A stretch of 64,000 bases of DNA from Oceanobacillus manasiensis (GCF_000724085.1 NZ_CCDL010000004.1:1-64000); one strand, 5' to 3'. Positions 43,772 through 52,914 are shown, counted from the stretch's first letter. Translations and numbers: made by a program. The notes: a model not told the origin generated them from the sequence alone.

Positions 43772-45082
43772 TTATAAGATAATGGCCGCTATCCATCCAA
43801 ACAAGAATAAAGGTATATTATAGTGTAAGAAGGTAGGTACAACCGTATCCCAAATGTGATTATGTTTTCCGTCAGCATTCAAGCCTGAAGTAGGTCCAAG
43901 CGTACTATCAGACGCAGGAGAACCAGCATCACCCAGTGCGCCTGCTGTTCCTATCAAGGCCGCAGTGGCCATTGGTGAAAACCCTGCTGCTAGACAAATT
44001 GGCACATAAAGAGCTGCAAGAATTGGGATAGTTCCAAAGGATGAGCCGATTCCTAATGTGACAAGTAACCCTACCAAAAGTAAAATGAATGCAATTAGAG
44101 CTTGATTACTGTTATCAAGAAACCCTGATGTGGATTCAACTAGTGATTGAACTGCTCCCGTTTCTGTAAGAATGTTTCCAAAACCTGAAGCAACTAGCAT
44201 CACTATCGCGATAGTACCCATCATAGCAATTCCCTCTGACATAACCTTGTCGCCGTTTTTAAAAGGTACTGCCAATAGTAAAAACATAAGTATTAAACCA
44301 GTTAATGCTCCAGCTATAAGGCTTTCGGTAAGAAGCTGGACAATTAAAGCAGCAGCTATAGCAATTAAAGTCATGACGTGATTACGATTGAACGACACTT
44401 CTGCCTGCTCTGCAATAATAGAAGTTTCTGCTCCACCTGCTCCCTCTGGCATATCACGGTCCTTGCGGTAAGAAACGAAAATAGCAATAAGTAACCCAAC
44501 AATCATTCCCGATCCAGGTATTAGCATAGAAAGCGCTGATTCACTGACTGTGATATCCGTGCCATTTTTCGTCATTCCTTCTACTATTGCTTCATGGAAT
44601 AGTAATCCAAAACCTGCCGGAATTAGAATATATGGTGCTTTTAACCCGAAGGTCAGCGCAGTTGCCACTGCACGACGATCCATTCGCATGTTATCAAATA
44701 GTTTTAGTAACGGTGGAATTAATATAGGAATAAATGCAATATGCACTGGTACTAAATTCTGTGATAAAGATGCGACACCTGCTATAACTAGCAGCATCAT
44801 AGTTTTTTTACCAGTTAAAATCTTAATTAAAAAATTTACTAATATAGTAGTAATTCCTGTATAGCTAATTGCTACAGCAAATGCTCCGAGTAAAATATAA
44901 CTTAGTGCAGTATTGGCTCCCCCGCCCATACCTGAAACAAGCATATCAATAGAGTCCACTATAGATAATCCAGCCATTAGTCCCGCAGTCAGTGCTGCAG
45001 CAATAATAGCAATAATGACATTAACACGTAAAAGACTTAAAATCGTCATTACGAGAACAGATAATACGACAATCCATTCCAT
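43772..45082 (-). CDS. YuiF-like Na+/H+ antiporter family transporter
   Basis: A 436-residue membrane protein with about twelve hydrophobic helices, of the NhaC/ion-transporter superfamily and close to B. subtilis YuiF. Conserved parts include GGANTALSYILLGAFAVAI and, near the C-terminus, IGTAGALGDAGSPASDSTLG, a polar motif typical of the ion-binding site. It is predicted to exchange Na+ for H+, or an organic substrate; I cannot decide. GAGGGGAAG precedes ATG 45082. Confidence 0.85.
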   Translation of the reverse strand: MEWIVVLSVLVMTILSLLRVNVIIAIIAAALTAGLMAGLSIVDSIDMLVSGMGGGANTALSYILLGAFAVAISYTGITTILVNFLIKILTGKKTMMLLVIAGVASLSQNLVPVHIAFIPILIPPLLKLFDNMRMDRRAVATALTFGLKAPYILIPAGFGLLFHEAIVEGMTKNGTDITVSESALSMLIPGSGMIVGLLIAIFVSYRKDRDMPEGAGGAETSIIAEQAEVSFNRNHVMTLIAIAAALIVQLLTESLIAGALTGLILMFLLLAVPFKNGDKVMSEGIAMMGTIAIVMLVASGFGNILTETGAVQSLVESTSGFLDNSNQALIAFILLLVGLLVTLGIGSSFGTIPILAALYVPICLAAGFSPMATAALIGTAGALGDAGSPASDSTLGPTSGLNADGKHNHIWDTVVPTFLHYNIPLFLFGWIAAIIL

Positions 45083-45206
45083 TTTTCTTCCCCTCTTTCT
45101 AATACCAAATCATTTATTTATTCGCTTTAATACTTTATTATGATAAAGTAATGAAGTGTTGTTTGTCAAGGAGTTTTATTATAGTTTTGGTTTCAGAGTC
45201 GATGTT

Positions 45207-45289
45207 GGTGCGTCACTTTTAATTGACGGCGCGTCACCTCTGTATTATGGCGCGCCCTTTCCAAAATTGGTGCGTCTCTTCGCCAGAAC
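45207..45289. repeat. 21-bp tandem repeat array
   Basis: Units start at 45207, 45228, 45249 (20 bases) and 45269. All begin with GGTGCG or GGCGCG, followed by TCACTTTT-like sequence. It occupies the gap between the antiporter promoter region and the yfkD terminator. Confidence 0.72.
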
Positions 45290-45319
45290 TAAAAAACCCC
45301 GTTGAAACGCACGGGGTTC
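45290..45319 (-). terminator. Terminator after yfkD
   Basis: On the minus strand AACCCCGT pairs with ACGGGGTT around a 7-base loop and is followed by TTTT. Confidence 0.83.
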
Positions 45320-45325
45320 ACGAGC

Positions 45326-46117
45326 TTATTTCACATTATAGGAGAAGGAGACATGATCCTGAATGGGAATCCATGCACCAATTCCTTGTTTTGTTACATT
45401 TTTAACTACAATCGACTTCTTTGAACCTTTTAGTTCAATATATACCTCACCAAATGTAACCTGTCCTTTTTCATTGACAGCTGGCGCGTAAGAATTTAAT
45501 GTTGCATGTTTTTCTGCTGGGACTGCATAAGAGTTATCTTTTTTTGTATTTTCACCTATAACAGTGTGATAAGCTAAAGGGAGTTTTGTTTTTTCCTTGG
45601 ATTTAATGAGCATCATTTTTTTGATATCATCTGGATTTGCGATTTTGTTTGTTAAAGCCCCTTTTACTTCTCTCTGTTCTTGTTGCACATAATTCATTTC
45701 CTGCGCCGTTTCTCCACCTAAATTGTTTATTTCATTTTTATTAATGGGCTGGTACTCCCAGTTGATTGTTGTCTCTAGTGATTCATAATTCAGTGGCCAT
45801 CTTCCAATAAAAACCATACCACGGTACCCTAGTGCAATTGGCGAGGGTTTAATATTGGATTCATTAAGCAGCTTAATTAAATCAGGATTTTCAATTTTCA
45901 TCTTTAACCCATCCATTAATTCTTTCGTTAAATCGCTAGGTTCAATGACTTCTTGGTCTTCTGTAGCGTTAGGAAAGGTGTTCTCTTTTGAAATGGTTAA
46001 AACATGACTCGGAATTTCAAAGTCATCCTTTTTTTCTTTACTAAAACTACTAACGGGAAAAAGAAACGTGAACACGAGTACGGTGATTAAAAGGAAACCA
46101 ACATTGCGCTTTTTCAT
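45326..46117 (-). CDS. yfkD: YfkD family secreted protein
   Basis: A 263-residue protein with a signal peptide (residues 1-26, hydrophobic GFLLITVLVFTFLFPVS) and a soluble domain of the YfkD family, for example IPSHVLTISKENTFPNAT and GYRGMVFIGRWPLNYES. Function unknown; it probably acts outside the membrane. Its position near pdaA and yfkF agrees with B. subtilis. AAGGGA precedes ATG 46117. Confidence 0.88.
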   Translation of the reverse strand: MKKRNVGFLLITVLVFTFLFPVSSFSKEKKDDFEIPSHVLTISKENTFPNATEDQEVIEPSDLTKELMDGLKMKIENPDLIKLLNESNIKPSPIALGYRGMVFIGRWPLNYESLETTINWEYQPINKNEINNLGGETAQEMNYVQQEQREVKGALTNKIANPDDIKKMMLIKSKEKTKLPLAYHTVIGENTKKDNSYAVPAEKHATLNSYAPAVNEKGQVTFGEVYIELKGSKKSIVVKNVTKQGIGAWIPIQDHVSFSYNVK

Positions 46118-46186
46118 CTTTTTATGTCCCTTCTTTTTCCCCTAGTTTTTTCCGAGACGAGAATTTTATACTTATTCTATTTTGGC

Positions 46187-46576
46187 TTAGCTTAATTCAA
46201 CTGTATCGATTTGTTCCTCAATAGTAATACTGTTTTCAACAGAACGAATCATCGAACAGTTCCTTCGAGCAACTTCCATGTTCTTATAAAGCTTATCAGG
46301 GTCAAGGCGACGCCCCTTAATCACGTATTTAAGGAGTATTTTTTCAATACGGTTTGCTTCCTCAGGGTTTCTTTCTACTTCCGCATGAACTTGCAGATCC
46401 ACAATCTCCGTTCGTTGCTTCTCTAAGATTTTTTGGAAGACAGACGCACTGCATCCAGCAATTGAAGCAACCATTAACTGAAAGGGACGATAGCCATAAT
46501 CCTCATTTCCTGATATATCAAGTTCCCCATATGAAAGATCTGCTCTCATACCATTTTCCTTAAGCTGAAAAATCAT
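46187..46576 (-). CDS. OsmC family protein
   Basis: A 129-residue OsmC/Ohr-type protein. The family Cys residues are in AGCSASVFQK (about 44-53) and RRNCSMIRSVEN (about 106-117), the pair used for peroxide reduction in relatives. Whether it is an active peroxidase is not proven. ATG 46576 is fixed by TAGGAGGG; the open frame to 46627 is upstream sequence. It is divergent from the MFS gene. Confidence 0.88.
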   Translation of the reverse strand: MIFQLKENGMRADLSYGELDISGNEDYGYRPFQLMVASIAGCSASVFQKILEKQRTEIVDLQVHAEVERNPEEANRIEKILLKYVIKGRRLDPDKLYKNMEVARRNCSMIRSVENSITIEEQIDTVELS

Positions 46577-46715
46577 TTCAATCCCTCCTAATGTTTTGTT
46601 ATTTATACTATTTCCTAAAATGAACACTCTCTAACCTGTAGGAACCCATTATGATTGACGATTGCAAATAAAGCCATTAAATTGAATAAAGAGAAACTAC
46701 ATGAAGGAGAACATT

Positions 46716-47879
46716 ATGGTATCAGCTAAAACAAGATTTTGGATATTAATTGCACTTGTAACCATCTCAGGCTTTTCTCAAGGAATGTTACTCCCTCTCT
46801 TGGCTATTATTTTAGAACAAAATCAAATTTCTTCTACCATCAACGGACTTCACGCAACTGGTTTGTATGTCGGTGTTTTAATCGCCTCCCCGTTCATGGA
46901 GAAGCCGATGAGGAAGCTTGGGTTTAAACCAATTATTGTTATTGGTGGACTACTTGTATTTGCCTCCCTAGCATTGTTTCCATTATGGCAGTCTTTATGG
47001 TTTTGGTTTGTTTTAAGGATGATGGTTGGGATTGGAGACCAAATGCTTCATTTTGGGACCCAAACTTGGATCACCACAACAGCATCAAAAGAATCAAGAG
47101 GGCGTAATATTGCTTATTATGGCATGTTTTTTGGTTTAGGTTTTGCACTCGGTCCACTAATGACAAGATTGCTTTCCATCCATGAGACTCTTCCTTTCTT
47201 TGTGTCGGCCGGTTTAAGCATGATCGTTTGGTCACTAATGTTATTTGTAAAAAACATGTGGCCTGCTGAAGACTATGATTCTGGAAGTGGTTCAAGCTCG
47301 ATCAAACGCTTTATTCAAACAGGAAAAATCGCCTGGGTCGCCCTATTACCTAGTTTTGGTTATGGATTTCTCGAAGCGACGCTACATAGTATCTTCCCTA
47401 TTTATGGTTTACGAATTGGCCATAATGTCGACATACTATCCATACTTATTCCTTGCTTTGCCATTGGAAGTCTTATTACACAGCTTCCACTCGGTATACT
47501 GAGTGATCGAATTGGCAGAAGGAAAATATTACTGTTCGTTCTTACTGGAGGAATTGCGTGCTTTGTTATGGCAGCATACATGGAGGCATCGGTTACTGCG
47601 CTATTCATCCTATTTACATTGGCAGGTATGTTCGTAGGATCGCTGTTCTCATTAGGTATTTCGTACATGACAGATTTGTTACCGGGTAATTTACTACCAG
47701 CAGGAAACCTGATGATCGGAATAGCTTTTAGTCTTGGCAGCATTAGTGGGCCATTTTTAGGAGGCTTATATGTAGAACTCTTCCCAGGAGTATCTTTCTT
47801 TTACATGATTGGAGTAATGCTCATTCTTATTCTTGCAGCCATTTATTTTAAAAGAGATAAGAAAGTAATGGCAGCCTAG
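46716..47879 (+). CDS. yfkF: MFS transporter (YfkF-like)
   Basis: A 387-residue major facilitator with twelve hydrophobic helices. Motif A appears between helices 8 and 9 as GILSDRIGRRKILL; the first-half copy is degenerate (EKPMRKLGFKP). It resembles B. subtilis YfkF, a putative drug or sugar efflux protein of unknown substrate. ATG 46716 is preferred because GAAGGAGA lies 6 bases upstream; ATG 46701 overlaps that site. Confidence 0.88.
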   Translation: MVSAKTRFWILIALVTISGFSQGMLLPLLAIILEQNQISSTINGLHATGLYVGVLIASPFMEKPMRKLGFKPIIVIGGLLVFASLALFPLWQSLWFWFVLRMMVGIGDQMLHFGTQTWITTTASKESRGRNIAYYGMFFGLGFALGPLMTRLLSIHETLPFFVSAGLSMIVWSLMLFVKNMWPAEDYDSGSGSSSIKRFIQTGKIAWVALLPSFGYGFLEATLHSIFPIYGLRIGHNVDILSILIPCFAIGSLITQLPLGILSDRIGRRKILLFVLTGGIACFVMAAYMEASVTALFILFTLAGMFVGSLFSLGISYMTDLLPGNLLPAGNLMIGIAFSLGSISGPFLGGLYVELFPGVSFFYMIGVMLILILAAIYFKRDKKVMAA

Positions 47880-47891
47880 CAGTGTTAAGAA

Positions 47892-47932
47892 CAAAAGCCA
47901 AATGGAGTACAAAATCCATTTGGCTTTTTAAA
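47892..47932 (+). terminator. Terminator after yfkF
   Basis: AAAAGCCAAATGGA pairs perfectly with TCCATTTGGCTTTT around an 8-base loop. Confidence 0.87.
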
Positions 47933-47949
47933 ATTTTATAATGATTATC

Positions 47950-48112
47950 CTTATTATCCCGGAGCAACCGTCCGTAAGTCTCGCGCTTCAAAACACGAAG
48001 TGAAATAGTTAGTTTTTAGTGAGAGTAAACGGACTTACATGCCAATTCCTTCAACTAACAATCAGTGGGGGGATATTGAAAGCCCCATTGATTGAAGTTT
48101 CACTTTATAAGA
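47950..48112 (+). repeat. Dispersed structured repeat, copy 3
   Basis: Shares with copy 2 the blocks TTATCCCGG, GTCCGTAA, GCTTCAAAACACGAAGTGAA, GTAAACG, TTCAACTAACAATCAGTGG and the end TTGAAGTTTCACTTTAT. The right part forms CAATCAGTGGGG paired with CCCCATTGATTG, and AAGTGAAA can pair with TTTCACTT across it, as in a pseudoknot. It lies between two converging genes. Confidence 0.77.
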
Positions 48113-48800
48113 AACGGCTATAATGCTCTTCCAAGCGATCCTGAAAGAAGGAAATAACGATACATACCGGCCAATAAATAAGTGCAACGAGAATGTACAT
48201 AGTCATTGCATCAAATTCTCTCCCGGCTACAATTTGCGTCTTTTGAAACAGCTCAGGAACTGTAATGACAGCAGCCAGGGAAGTCGCCTTTACAATATCC
48301 ATAAACACATTCGTAAGTGGTGGTATTGCAATCCGTGTCGCCTGTGGAAGGATAACCTTCCGTAATGTCATAGAATAACTCATATTAAGCGCTTTTGCTG
48401 ATTCCCATTGTCCGTGATCGATACTGTTTAACGAAGAGCGATCAATTTCTGCAATGTATGCAGCACTATTTAAACCAAAGCCTAAGCAGGCTGCTACTAA
48501 TGCTGTAAATTCTATCCCGACTACAGGTAAACCGAAATATAATATAAAGAGAAATACCAGGATCGGGGTTCCACGCATAAAGGAGATATAAATCCTTGCT
48601 GGCCAGCGTAAAACGAATCGCTTGGAACCTCGTGCAAGCGCTAAAAACAGACCCAATACGAGCCCCATTCCCATACTCACAATCGATATAAGCATGGTCA
48701 CTGGTAATCCGCCTAATACAAAGGGAAGATTTTCCCATGCAAGCACTGGATTAAATAATCCACCGAAGTCGAATACGCCTAGCATTATAATGGAATCCAC
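48105..48800 (-). CDS. Amino acid ABC transporter permease
   Basis: A 231-residue His/Glu/Gln-family permease with five membrane helices and the coupling motif of polar amino acid permeases, here SAKALNMSYSMTLRKVILPQATRIAIPP at about 133-160, read as two halves. The start GTG 48800 follows directly on the stop of the binding protein; ATG 48785 is an alternative. Its 3' end meets dispersed repeat copy 3. No ATPase gene is adjacent. Confidence 0.9.
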   Translation of the reverse strand: MDSIIMLGVFDFGGLFNPVLAWENLPFVLGGLPVTMLISIVSMGMGLVLGLFLALARGSKRFVLRWPARIYISFMRGTPILVFLFILYFGLPVVGIEFTALVAACLGFGLNSAAYIAEIDRSSLNSIDHGQWESAKALNMSYSMTLRKVILPQATRIAIPPLTNVFMDIVKATSLAAVITVPELFQKTQIVAGREFDAMTMYILVALIYWPVCIVISFFQDRLEEHYSRFL

Positions 48801-49679
48801 TTATAGGTCAAGCCCTTCAAGTTCTTCAATTTCTTCTTCTGGTTTCTGGGAAGCATCTTCGTTATAAAACTTTTCCGCTAGCTTCGTCAGTGTACCGTCC
48901 TCACGCATTTCTGTAAGAGCCTTGTTTATTTCTTCTGTTAATGTATCTGCATCCTTTGGTATTACCACCGCTTGTTCTGTTGGGTGGAATTTCAAGTCTG
49001 GGTGTAAATGAATATCGAAGTCTGGGAATCCTGCAACTCCGAACTTAGAAAGATAATAATCATTTACAATAACATCTGTTCTACCATTATCCACGTCACG
49101 TAAATATGCTTCATTTGGTGCATTTCCATATGTTTTAATTTCAGCTCCATAATGCTCTGCAATTTGGCTATAAATGGTAGTTGCACCACCACCAGCGACT
49201 TTCCCTTCAAGATCCTCTAAAGAAGAAATCCCAGAATTGTCATCTTTCCTTACAACCATTGTAGAATACGAATATTTATAAGGCTCACTAAAATTAAATT
49301 CTTTTTTTCTTTTATCTGTTGCTTCCACATCATTTGCTGCGACATCAATACGTCCACTTTTCACAGCAGGAAGCATACCATCAATTCCCATGATTTCAAA
49401 GGAAACATCTAAATCTAGACGTTTGGCAACTTCACGCATTACTTCCACATCATATCCGGTCAACTGATCTTTACTTTCTTCCTCTCCATCGTAATAAGAA
49501 GCAGCCATTAACGTTCCGGAAGTGCCGACTACAATTTCCCCAGCGTCTTGGATTTCTGCCCATCTTTCATCTGTCCCACTTGTTTCGTTATTACTGTTAC
49601 CTTCATTTTCTTCAGCGCCACACGCACTAACAAAAGCTACAATGGCAACCAATGAAAGCAATACCAATATTTTCTTCAC
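48801..49679 (-). CDS. Amino acid ABC transporter substrate-binding lipoprotein
   Basis: A 292-residue solute-binding protein of family 3. The lipoprotein signal ends in FVSAC (Cys 20), and a Glu/Asn linker follows. The domain has TGYDVEVMREVAKRLDL, GRIDVAANDVEATDKRKKEF and the ATTIYSQIAEHYGAEI segment. The pattern is like cystine/cysteine-binding proteins, but the ligand is a guess. The GTG start 49679 is fixed by GAGGGGTGAAGGG. It forms an operon with the permease alone. Confidence 0.9.
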   Translation of the reverse strand: MKKILVLLSLVAIVAFVSACGAEENEGNSNNETSGTDERWAEIQDAGEIVVGTSGTLMAASYYDGEEESKDQLTGYDVEVMREVAKRLDLDVSFEIMGIDGMLPAVKSGRIDVAANDVEATDKRKKEFNFSEPYKYSYSTMVVRKDDNSGISSLEDLEGKVAGGGATTIYSQIAEHYGAEIKTYGNAPNEAYLRDVDNGRTDVIVNDYYLSKFGVAGFPDFDIHLHPDLKFHPTEQAVVIPKDADTLTEEINKALTEMREDGTLTKLAEKFYNEDASQKPEEEIEELEGLDL

Positions 49680-49825
49680 TACCCTTCACCCCTCTTGTTA
49701 TATTTAAAAATGACATTATGATTGTAACAGTTTGTATAAATAATTTCAAAATTTATTTACAGATAATTTATTTATTTATTTATTTATATTAGTTTGGCAT
49801 AGGGATAGGTTTTTAACCAAAATAA

Positions 49826-49866
49826 AAAATCAGTGAGGCGTATAGACCTCGCTGATTTTTTATTTT
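49826..49866. terminator. Bidirectional terminator between yfkH and the ABC operon region
   Basis: AAAAATCAGTGAGG pairs with CCTCGCTGATTTTTT around a short loop. On the minus strand it closes the yfkH transcript. Confidence 0.83.
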
Positions 49867-49898
49867 TGATGATACATATGCGTTCTCTGGAATGGTCA

Positions 49899-50720
49899 TT
49901 AAGACTTTAACCTATATTCCCTTATAACAGCGTTCAGAATTCCACCTGCCATAATGATAATACCAGAAAGATAAAACCAAACCATAAGTACAATAACCGT
50001 TCCTAAACTTCCATAAGTTGCTGAGTAATTTCCGGCTGTGCTAACATAATACGAAAACCCAAGTGAAGCAAGTTGCCATAAAAGAGTAGCAAATAGAGCA
50101 CCCCATACAGTGTTTTTTAAAAAAACATTGAGATTTGGTGCAAGCCTATACAACGCAACCAGCACGATAAAGATTACAATGGAAGAAAGAATCCAGCGTA
50201 GCCCTTGCCAAACAAGAAGAAACCCTTCTGATAGACCAACAAATGAAAATAGATAAATGCCGATCATTCGTCCAAAGATAGGTAAAAGAAATGCTATAGA
50301 AATAACTAAGACCATGGCAACGGTGAGAACAATCGCAATAAGACGTGATACAATAAACGATCTGTTTTCTTCCACTCCGTATGCAACATTGAAACCTCTC
50401 ATGATAGCATTTACTCCATTTGACGCTGCCCAAAGCGTTGCAATAAACCCAAATGACAATAACCCTCCATTTTGTTGTTCAAGCAACCCACTAACATTTG
50501 TGGTGATTAAGTCTACAATTTGTGGAGGTGCATAGGTATTTATCATATCGAGTATTGCCAAATTATCAAAAGGTAAATAACCGACTAATGTTAAAAGGAA
50601 CAATAGAAAAGGGAATAATGATAACAGGAAAAAATATGCCAGTTGTGCAGCCAGACCAAAAACATCTACCTCTTCAAGCTTGGCATACAATTTTTTAACA
50701 AAGTTTAGTACTTTGCTCAC
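49899..50720 (-). CDS. yfkH: YihY/BrkB family membrane protein (YfkH-like)
   Basis: A 273-residue protein with six membrane helices and family motifs FGLAAQLAYFFLLSLFPFLLF (about residues 21-41), LWAASNGVNAIMRGFNVAYGV and the C-terminal LGTVIVLMVWFYLSGIIIM. The family is often called ribonuclease BN, which is wrong; its transport or envelope role is unknown. The start is GTG 50720 with TAGGAGTG upstream. It follows the YtxH-like gene by 30 bases in one operon. Confidence 0.88.
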   Translation of the reverse strand: MSKVLNFVKKLYAKLEEVDVFGLAAQLAYFFLLSLFPFLLFLLTLVGYLPFDNLAILDMINTYAPPQIVDLITTNVSGLLEQQNGGLLSFGFIATLWAASNGVNAIMRGFNVAYGVEENRSFIVSRLIAIVLTVAMVLVISIAFLLPIFGRMIGIYLFSFVGLSEGFLLVWQGLRWILSSIVIFIVLVALYRLAPNLNVFLKNTVWGALFATLLWQLASLGFSYYVSTAGNYSATYGSLGTVIVLMVWFYLSGIIIMAGGILNAVIREYRLKS

Positions 50721-50750
50721 GTATACACACTCCTATTAAATCTGTCATCC

Positions 50751-51047
50751 CTACTCTATTCTGTCTGTTTGATTTTTATTTGTATATTTATCTAATGTTG
50801 CTTCCACTTGCTCTAATGCATTAATAGTGCTTTGTGCTCCTGTGGAAAAGTTTTGATTAAATGTATTAAACGCTTTTCTTACATTTCTAACTGCTTCAGA
50901 GGGGTTTCTCAAAACAGATTGCGAACCATATTTCATGTTAGTTAACTTCATGCGGGAATAATTCCGTGTTTCTCTGTCGAATAACGTGATGGCACCTCCA
51001 ACAAGTGCCCCAATTAATACACCAACTACAAGCTTACGATTACCCAT
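50751..51047 (-). CDS. YtxH-like small membrane-associated protein
   Basis: A 98-residue protein: a Gly-rich hydrophobic N-terminus (LVVGVLIGALVGGAITLF, residues 5-22), then a soluble helical tail ending in an amphipathic segment. The pattern is that of YtxH/gas-vesicle-like proteins, which in bacilli are general stress proteins. AAAGGAGAG precedes ATG 51047. I see no SigB promoter that I would defend. Confidence 0.75.
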   Translation of the reverse strand: MGNRKLVVGVLIGALVGGAITLFDRETRNYSRMKLTNMKYGSQSVLRNPSEAVRNVRKAFNTFNQNFSTGAQSTINALEQVEATLDKYTNKNQTDRIE

Positions 51048-51261
51048 TTTGTTTTCTCTCCTTTTTCTGCGTAATAAACAAAGCTCTTTCTAGCTTTTCC
51101 AAACTTTTATATTTTAAGAGCTTATCCAATAATATCTTTATTATAAGCAACTTACCAAGGAGGAAGCAATGGTTAGCTGTTTAGTGAAAAATCTATAGAA
51201 AAAGGCTTGACTAAAATTTTCATAATATTTAATATTATAAAATAACAAGGGAGGGGTTTAA

Positions 51262-52623
51262 ATGGAGGAAGTAATTGGCTTCATAAGTGACATAGTATGG
51301 GGACCACCAATGCTTATATTGATCGTGGGAGCCGGTCTATACCTAACTTTACGCTTAGGTTTTTTACAGTTTCGAACATTGCCCTATGCATTAAAGTTAG
51401 CCTTTAGTCCAGCGCGACAGGATAAGGAATCAAAGGGCGATATCAGTCATTATCAGGCTTTGACAACAGCCATGGCAGCAACAATCGGAACCGGGAATAT
51501 CGTTGGGGTAGCAACAGCCGTTGTTTTAGGTGGCCCTGGTGCTGTGTTATGGATGTGGGTCACAGCGCTTCTAGGTATGGCAACAAAATATTCAGAGGCC
51601 ATACTGGCTGTTAAATACCGTGAAGTCAACAGCAAGGGGGAAATCTCAGGTGGTCCTATGTATTATTTGGAAAAAGGACTAAAAGCCAAATGGCTTGGTG
51701 TTCTTTTTGCAATATTTGGGTCCTGTGCAGCTTTTGGGATCGGAAATATGGTGCAATCAAATTCTGTTTCAAAAGCAATGTCCGATTCTTTTAATGTTCC
51801 ATCATGGGTGACTGGCATTTTACTTACTTTCTTAGTCGGTCTCGTTATACTAGGCGGTATTAAAAGCATTGGTAGAGTTACTTCTTTCTTTGTGCCAATC
51901 ATGGCAGCCTTCTATGTTTTAGGTGGAATTATTATTATGATTCTAAATTTTGATCTTGTTCCACAAGCGGTAGGTCTTATATTTAATGATGCATTTACAG
52001 GTAGTGCACTCGGTGGCGGGATACTAGGAACAGTTATTCGTTATGGTGTAGCGCGTGGAGTTTTCTCCAATGAAGCGGGTCTCGGATCTGCACCTATAGC
52101 AGCCGCTGCAGCTAAAACAGATTTACCGGGCAGACAGGCGCTTGTTTCTATGACCCAGGTTTTTATTGATACGATTATCGTTTGTTCCATTACTGGGATT
52201 ACAATTGTTATGGCAGATATGTATGGAGGCGGGCTTGAAGGCGGTGACCTTACAACAGCTTCATTCTCTGCATTCCTTGGTAGTACTGGTGGATATATTG
52301 TTACGATCGGAATTGTATTATTTGCCTTCTCTACCCTAGTAGGCTGGTCATACTACGGAGAGAAATGTTTTGCTTATCTTTTCAGTGATAAGGCTATTCC
52401 TTACTATCGTATTGTCTTTGTTGCCGCAGTAATGTATGGCGCTATGGAAGAACTCAGCGTGGTATTTGGCATCTCAGACATAATGAATGCTCTAATGGCA
52501 GCACCGAACCTCATTGGTTTAATTGGGTTATCTGGTGTAGTGGTCTATGAGACGAAGCGTTTCCTAAAAGTGGCTAAAGAGGAGAAACTTCAAGATAAGG
52601 AAAGAAAAGCACGGGTTGGATAG
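51262..52623 (+). CDS. Sodium:alanine symporter family protein (AGCS)
   Basis: A 453-residue transporter with about eleven helices that imports alanine, glycine or glutamine with Na+. Family motifs: TTAMAATIGTGNIVGVATA (about 72-90), GGPGAVLWMWVTALLGMATKYSE split over 91-113, ISGGPMYYLEKGL, and GVARGVFSNEAGLGSAPIAAA. The exact amino acid is not decidable; in B. subtilis the relatives are AlsT, YrbD and YflA. GGGAGGGG precedes ATG 51262. Confidence 0.92.
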   Translation: MEEVIGFISDIVWGPPMLILIVGAGLYLTLRLGFLQFRTLPYALKLAFSPARQDKESKGDISHYQALTTAMAATIGTGNIVGVATAVVLGGPGAVLWMWVTALLGMATKYSEAILAVKYREVNSKGEISGGPMYYLEKGLKAKWLGVLFAIFGSCAAFGIGNMVQSNSVSKAMSDSFNVPSWVTGILLTFLVGLVILGGIKSIGRVTSFFVPIMAAFYVLGGIIIMILNFDLVPQAVGLIFNDAFTGSALGGGILGTVIRYGVARGVFSNEAGLGSAPIAAAAAKTDLPGRQALVSMTQVFIDTIIVCSITGITIVMADMYGGGLEGGDLTTASFSAFLGSTGGYIVTIGIVLFAFSTLVGWSYYGEKCFAYLFSDKAIPYYRIVFVAAVMYGAMEELSVVFGISDIMNALMAAPNLIGLIGLSGVVVYETKRFLKVAKEEKLQDKERKARVG

Positions 52624-52638
52624 GATAATCAGAAAGAA

Positions 52639-52914
52639 GAAGCTGGGACATAACTAAAAGTACCAATGCATCAATGCGAATAATACTTTCTAGCATCACT
52701 TCGGCAGAACACTCCGCTTTCCACGGGCACGGCCTCAGCCTCCTCGTGGAAAGGGCACCACTGCGGGGTCTTCGACTCGTGCTTTTCCCGTCGGAGTCTC
52801 CGTTTACTGCCTACGCTTAAATAAAATATAACCCGAACTAAGCAATCCTTTATTATAGGATTTACATAATAGTTCGGATTTTCATGTAGGAAAAGTGACT
52901 TTTGGCCCAACCTC
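52639..52914. repeat. Repeat element, about 275 bp, with GCTGGGACA-type left end
   Basis: Starts AAGCTGGGACATAAC and ends TTTTGGCCCAACCTC, imperfect inverted ends (about 10 of 15). Its middle is GC-rich (GGCAGAACACTCCGC, CGTGGAAAGGG, TGCGGGGTCTTCGACTCG), unlike the neighbours. Near the right end CCGAACTA pairs with TAGTTCGG (52832-52877). It fills the 314-base gap. I recall similar sequences in many Bacillaceae genomes. No credible gene. Confidence 0.75.

Noticed and set aside
52671-52910. 79-residue minus-strand ORF in the GC-rich repeat
   Set aside because: No RBS, no family resemblance; it follows repeat sequence.
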